NCBI GenBank assembly: GCA_949293315.1 | Contig: CASFCH010000009.1 | Span: 124,001-188,000 of the forward strand | Reading direction: 5' to 3' | From: an uncultured Oscillospiraceae bacterium | GTDB taxonomy: Bacteria; Bacillota; Clostridia; Oscillospirales; Acutalibacteraceae | DNA length: 64,000 bases | Shown here: positions 61,177 to 64,000 of the stretch, piece after piece | Layout: each line of letters begins with the position of its first letter | Position numbering within the stretch: position 1 is the first letter of the stretch | Notes under the pieces: model-generated | What the model was told of the DNA's origin: nothing | The model's input: the letters and a program-made list of their open reading frames with translations, nothing else | The model's database searches: none | Program-made: the position numbers and the translations under genes

Positions 61177-63672
61177 TTACCGCAAATACTTTCCGGTAAT
61201 ACTGGATGTGCTATTTGCAATCTGCCCGGGCGTGCCGGAGGCGACGATCCTGCCGCCGGCCTCCCCGCCGCCCGGCCCCATGTCGATGACATAGTCGGCA
61301 TTGCGGATCACATCCAGATCGTGCTCAATGACGATGACGGTGGCGCCGTTTTCGATCAAGGTCTGGAATACGCCAAGCAGCGTCTGCACGTCAAGCGGGT
61401 GGAGGCCGATGGTGGGCTCGTCAAAGACAAATACGGAGTCCGACTGCATCCTGCCCATTTCGCTGGCCAGCTTCAGCCGCTGCGCCTCCCCGCCGGAAAG
61501 GCTGGGCGTGGCCTCGCCCAATGTCAGGTATCCCAGCCCGAGGTGGCTGAGCACCTCCAGCCGCTGGCGGACGAGCTTGAGCTCCGAACAGGTATCCAGC
61601 GCAGCGGCGATGTCCATCGCCATCAGATCGGGGAGCGCATATGTCTGACCGGTGCGGCTGTGATACCGTACAAGCTCTGCATCCTTTGCGTACCGGGAGC
61701 CGCGGCATTCCGGGCATGGAATGTCCACATCCGGCAGGAACTGGACGTCCAGGCTGATGACGCCGGTTCCGTCGCACATGGGGCAGCGCAGCCGCCCCGT
61801 GTTGTAGGAAAAATCGCCCGCCTTATAGCCCAGACGTTTGGCGTCGGGCGTTTTGGCGTAAATCTTACGCAGTTCGTCGTGCACATTTGCATACGTCGCC
61901 ACAGTGGAGCGCACGTTGATGCCGATCGGTGTGGCGTCGATCAGCCGGACACGCGTAATGCCCGCGGCCTCCACACGGCGCACGTGCGCGGGCAGCTTTG
62001 TCCCTGCGATGGAGGCCTCCAGTGCAGGGATCAGGCTCTCGAGAATCAGGGTGGTTTTGCCGGAGCCGGACACCCCCGTTACGGCGGTCAGCCTTCCCTT
62101 TGGGATGTCCGCCTCCAGCGGCTTTACGGTGTGGATGGCGGATGTGGACAGGTGAATCCGTCCGGCGTCAAACACGTGCTCCGGGGAGACGCCCTTCCGT
62201 ACCTGGATCTGCCCCCCGGCGAGGAACGGCCCGATCCGGGAATTTTTATTGCGCATGATCTGCGGGACTGTGCCCTGCGCCACCACCTGTCCGCCGTCCG
62301 CGCCGGCGACCGGCCCGAGCTCGATGACCCAGTCCGATTCCGAGAGGATCTGCGTGTCGTGGTCCACTAGCAGCACGGAGTTCCCGTCCGCGATCAGGTC
62401 CCGCATGACCGCCGTCAGCCCGACAATATTAGAGGGGTGGAGGCCGATAGACGGCTCGTCCAGCACGTAGAGCACACCCGTTGTCCGGTTACGCACGGCG
62501 CGGGCCAGCTGCATCCGCTGGCGCTCCCCGGTGGATAGGGTGGATGCGGCGCGGTCCAGCGCCAGATATCCAAGCCCCAGGTCCATCAGCCGCCCGGCCG
62601 CCGTCTGAAAGGAGTCGCAGATGCTTTTCGCCATCGGCCGCATCTCCGCGGGCAGACTGTCCGGTACGCCGTCCACCCAGAGGACCAAATCGGTCAAGGT
62701 CATCCGGCAGGCCTCATCCAGCCCGATGCCGCGCAGCCGGGGAGCCCTTGCATTCGGCGAAAGGCGCGTGCCGCCGCAGTCGGGGCAGCGGTCCTCCTTC
62801 AGGAATTTTTCAACCCGCTTCATCCCTTTTTCATCCTTGACCTTTGCGAGGGCATTTTCCACCGTGTAGACTGCGTTGTAATATGTGAAGTCCAGCTCGC
62901 CCGCCTGATTGGAATTTTTGGCATGATAGAGGATATGCTTCTTGACGGCGGGGCCGTTGTAGACGATGTCCTTTTCCCGCTCTGTCAGATCGCGGAAGGG
63001 GACGTCTGTACGGACGCCCATCGCCCGACAGACGTCGGTCATCAGCGACCACATCAGCGTATTCCACGGGGCGACCGCGCCCTCGTCAATGGTGAGGGAG
63101 TCATCCGGGATCAGCGTATCCCGGTCCACCGTGCGCACGATCCCGGTCCCGCCGCAGGTACGGCAGGCCCCCTGGCTGTTGAAGGCCAGTTCCTCGGCCG
63201 ATGGCGCAAAAAAGACCGCGCCGCATTCCGGGCAGGTGAGGGACTGCCCCGCCGCTACGGCGAGTGTCGGGGGCAGGGAGTGGCCGTTTGGGCAGCGATG
63301 GCTGGCCAGCCGGGAAAACATCAGCCGCAGGCTGTTGAGCAGCTCCGTCCCGGTGCCAAAGGTGCTGCGGATCCCCGGAACGCCGGGCCGCTGGTGCAGC
63401 GCCAGCGCCGCGGGAACGTAGAGTACCTCGTCCACATCGGCCTTCGCGGCCTGCGTCATGCGCCGGCGGGTATAGGTGGAGAGCGCCTCCAGATAACGCC
63501 GGGACCCCTCTGCATACAGGACCCCTAGCGCGAGAGAGGATTTTCCGGAGCCGGACACACCGGCAATGCCGACGATTCTGTTGAGCGGGATATCAACGTC
63601 AATATTTTTCAAATTGTGGACCCGCGCGCCCCGAATCTGTATGGACTGCGGTGCGTCTGTCTCGCGCCTCAT
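61177..63672 (-). CDS. UvrA-like class II ABC protein (UvrA2 type)
   Basis: This 831-residue protein has two ABC domains like UvrA: Walker A GVSGSGKSS near residue 40 and GVSGSGKTT near 508, signatures LSTGERQRMQLA and LSGGEAQRLKLA, and Walker B YVLDEPSIGLHP and FVFDEPTIGLHP. Zinc-finger cysteines are present (CPNGHS/CPECG, CRTCGGTG, CPMCDGTG/CPECRGSRY). At 831 residues it is about 110 shorter than UvrA and lacks a recognisable UvrB-binding domain, as in UvrA2/DrrC proteins linked to tolerance of DNA-binding drugs. The ATG at 63672 has AGAGGTG before it; a longer frame is not supported. Confidence 0.9.
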   Translation of the reverse strand: MRRETDAPQSIQIRGARVHNLKNIDVDIPLNRIVGIAGVSGSGKSSLALGVLYAEGSRRYLEALSTYTRRRMTQAAKADVDEVLYVPAALALHQRPGVPGIRSTFGTGTELLNSLRLMFSRLASHRCPNGHSLPPTLAVAAGQSLTCPECGAVFFAPSAEELAFNSQGACRTCGGTGIVRTVDRDTLIPDDSLTIDEGAVAPWNTLMWSLMTDVCRAMGVRTDVPFRDLTEREKDIVYNGPAVKKHILYHAKNSNQAGELDFTYYNAVYTVENALAKVKDEKGMKRVEKFLKEDRCPDCGGTRLSPNARAPRLRGIGLDEACRMTLTDLVLWVDGVPDSLPAEMRPMAKSICDSFQTAAGRLMDLGLGYLALDRAASTLSTGERQRMQLARAVRNRTTGVLYVLDEPSIGLHPSNIVGLTAVMRDLIADGNSVLLVDHDTQILSESDWVIELGPVAGADGGQVVAQGTVPQIMRNKNSRIGPFLAGGQIQVRKGVSPEHVFDAGRIHLSTSAIHTVKPLEADIPKGRLTAVTGVSGSGKTTLILESLIPALEASIAGTKLPAHVRRVEAAGITRVRLIDATPIGINVRSTVATYANVHDELRKIYAKTPDAKRLGYKAGDFSYNTGRLRCPMCDGTGVISLDVQFLPDVDIPCPECRGSRYAKDAELVRYHSRTGQTYALPDLMAMDIAAALDTCSELKLVRQRLEVLSHLGLGYLTLGEATPSLSGGEAQRLKLASEMGRMQSDSVFVFDEPTIGLHPLDVQTLLGVFQTLIENGATVIVIEHDLDVIRNADYVIDMGPGGGEAGGRIVASGTPGQIANSTSSITGKYLR

Positions 63673-63856
63673 GGGAGCACCTCTGTTTCCTCCCGCCGTG
63701 GTGACACACAGCGGATGTTTTAATGCTTTTATTATATCATATTTTAATACTGGGGGACAAGCTGAGCGGAATCCATGCAGCACCGGGGGCGGACGCGTTT
63801 TTTTTGGAAGAGGAGGAGCAAGGAAGCAGATGGATGGCTTATTTTCTGTCGCAGAC

Positions 63857-63891
63857 AAAAAATAAGCCGGAGCAAAGCGAACTTTGCTCCG
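63857..63891 (-). terminator. Terminator for a gene beyond the right edge
   Basis: CGGAGCAAAG and CTTTGCTCCG form a ten-base stem with a four-base loop, followed on the minus strand by TTATTTTTT. The gene it would end must start outside the window; between it and the UvrA-like gene I see no gene. Confidence 0.6.
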
Positions 63892-64000
63892 ACGTGTGTG
63901 AATGTTAGAAAGAAGATGTTTATAGCAAGAGTGAATGTATATATATTTCTATGATTCAACAAATGTTTTTTTGCCTGACTGATATGAAATGAAGTTTCGC

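Noticed and set aside
1..64000. tRNA, rRNA, CRISPR arrays and insertion sequences
   Set aside because: None was seen by reading: no TTCGA-type arm with a matching stem, no regularly spaced repeats and no transposase.

Overview
The window looks like a chromosomal piece of a GC-rich member of the Clostridia, probably of the Oscillospirales/Ruminococcaceae kind. The evidence is strong GGAGG ribosome sites, frequent TTG and GTG starts, sigma-A promoters, an ftsEX/PcsB-type division cluster, a perfect CIRCE element, LytTR two-component regulation, meso-DAP dehydrogenase and a DUF1846 protein. The species cannot be named from sequence reading alone.

Region 1 (1 to about 11.6 kb, minus strand) is the right-hand part of an integrative conjugative element. 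Reading leftward it has a winged-helix protein, an ArpU/RinA-like protein, a TspO cargo gene, then a transfer block: VirB2-like small membrane protein, VirB6/TrbL-like protein, glycine-rich membrane protein, membrane-anchored C39 peptidase-like protein, and a PrgI-VirB4 fusion ATPase. DUF5697, DUF6100 and a winged-helix protein cut by the window edge follow. The relaxase, coupling protein and integrase are not here and presumably lie to the left. Near 11.4-11.6 kb are direct repeats and a dyad that could mark the element end.

Region 2 (11.6-13.1 kb) is AT-rich and foreign-looking: a twice-frameshifted Eco47II-family restriction endonuclease pseudogene and an intact proteasome-fold (Ntn hydrolase) gene.

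Region 3 (13.2-31.4 kb, mostly plus strand) is core metabolism and cell division. It holds ddh, a GMP synthase lacking the amidotransferase domain, DUF1846 and pyrG; a DUF4830 protein on the other strand; an RsuA-type pseudouridine synthase; a CdaR/PucR-type regulator; ftsE-ftsX, two tandem PcsB/EnvC-type M23 hydrolases and an S41 homologue lacking its catalytic residues; glpK behind a strong promoter and a terminator-like leader; and an Ldh2/malate dehydrogenase-type oxidoreductase next to malic enzyme.

Region 4 (31.4-54 kb) mixes transport, regulation and stress genes: a GPH-family sugar symporter, typA, an amidohydrolase, a GH20 hexosaminidase, a YfcE-like phosphodiesterase, an ABC exporter pair next to a GHKL/LytTR two-component system, hsp20 with CIRCE, GrpB, a methyltransferase, and a MarR-MATE operon with a palindromic operator over its promoter. 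A second ABC exporter pair follows.

Region 5 (54-64 kb) has a small hypothetical gene, the glycolytic run pgk-tpiA-gpmI, and then an accessory pair (secreted protein and small membrane protein) behind a perfect-consensus promoter. That pair is bracketed by the gpmI 3' end and a diverged copy of it. An HNH endonuclease with a winged-helix N-terminus and a UvrA-like class II ABC protein complete the window. I saw no tRNA, rRNA or CRISPR array.
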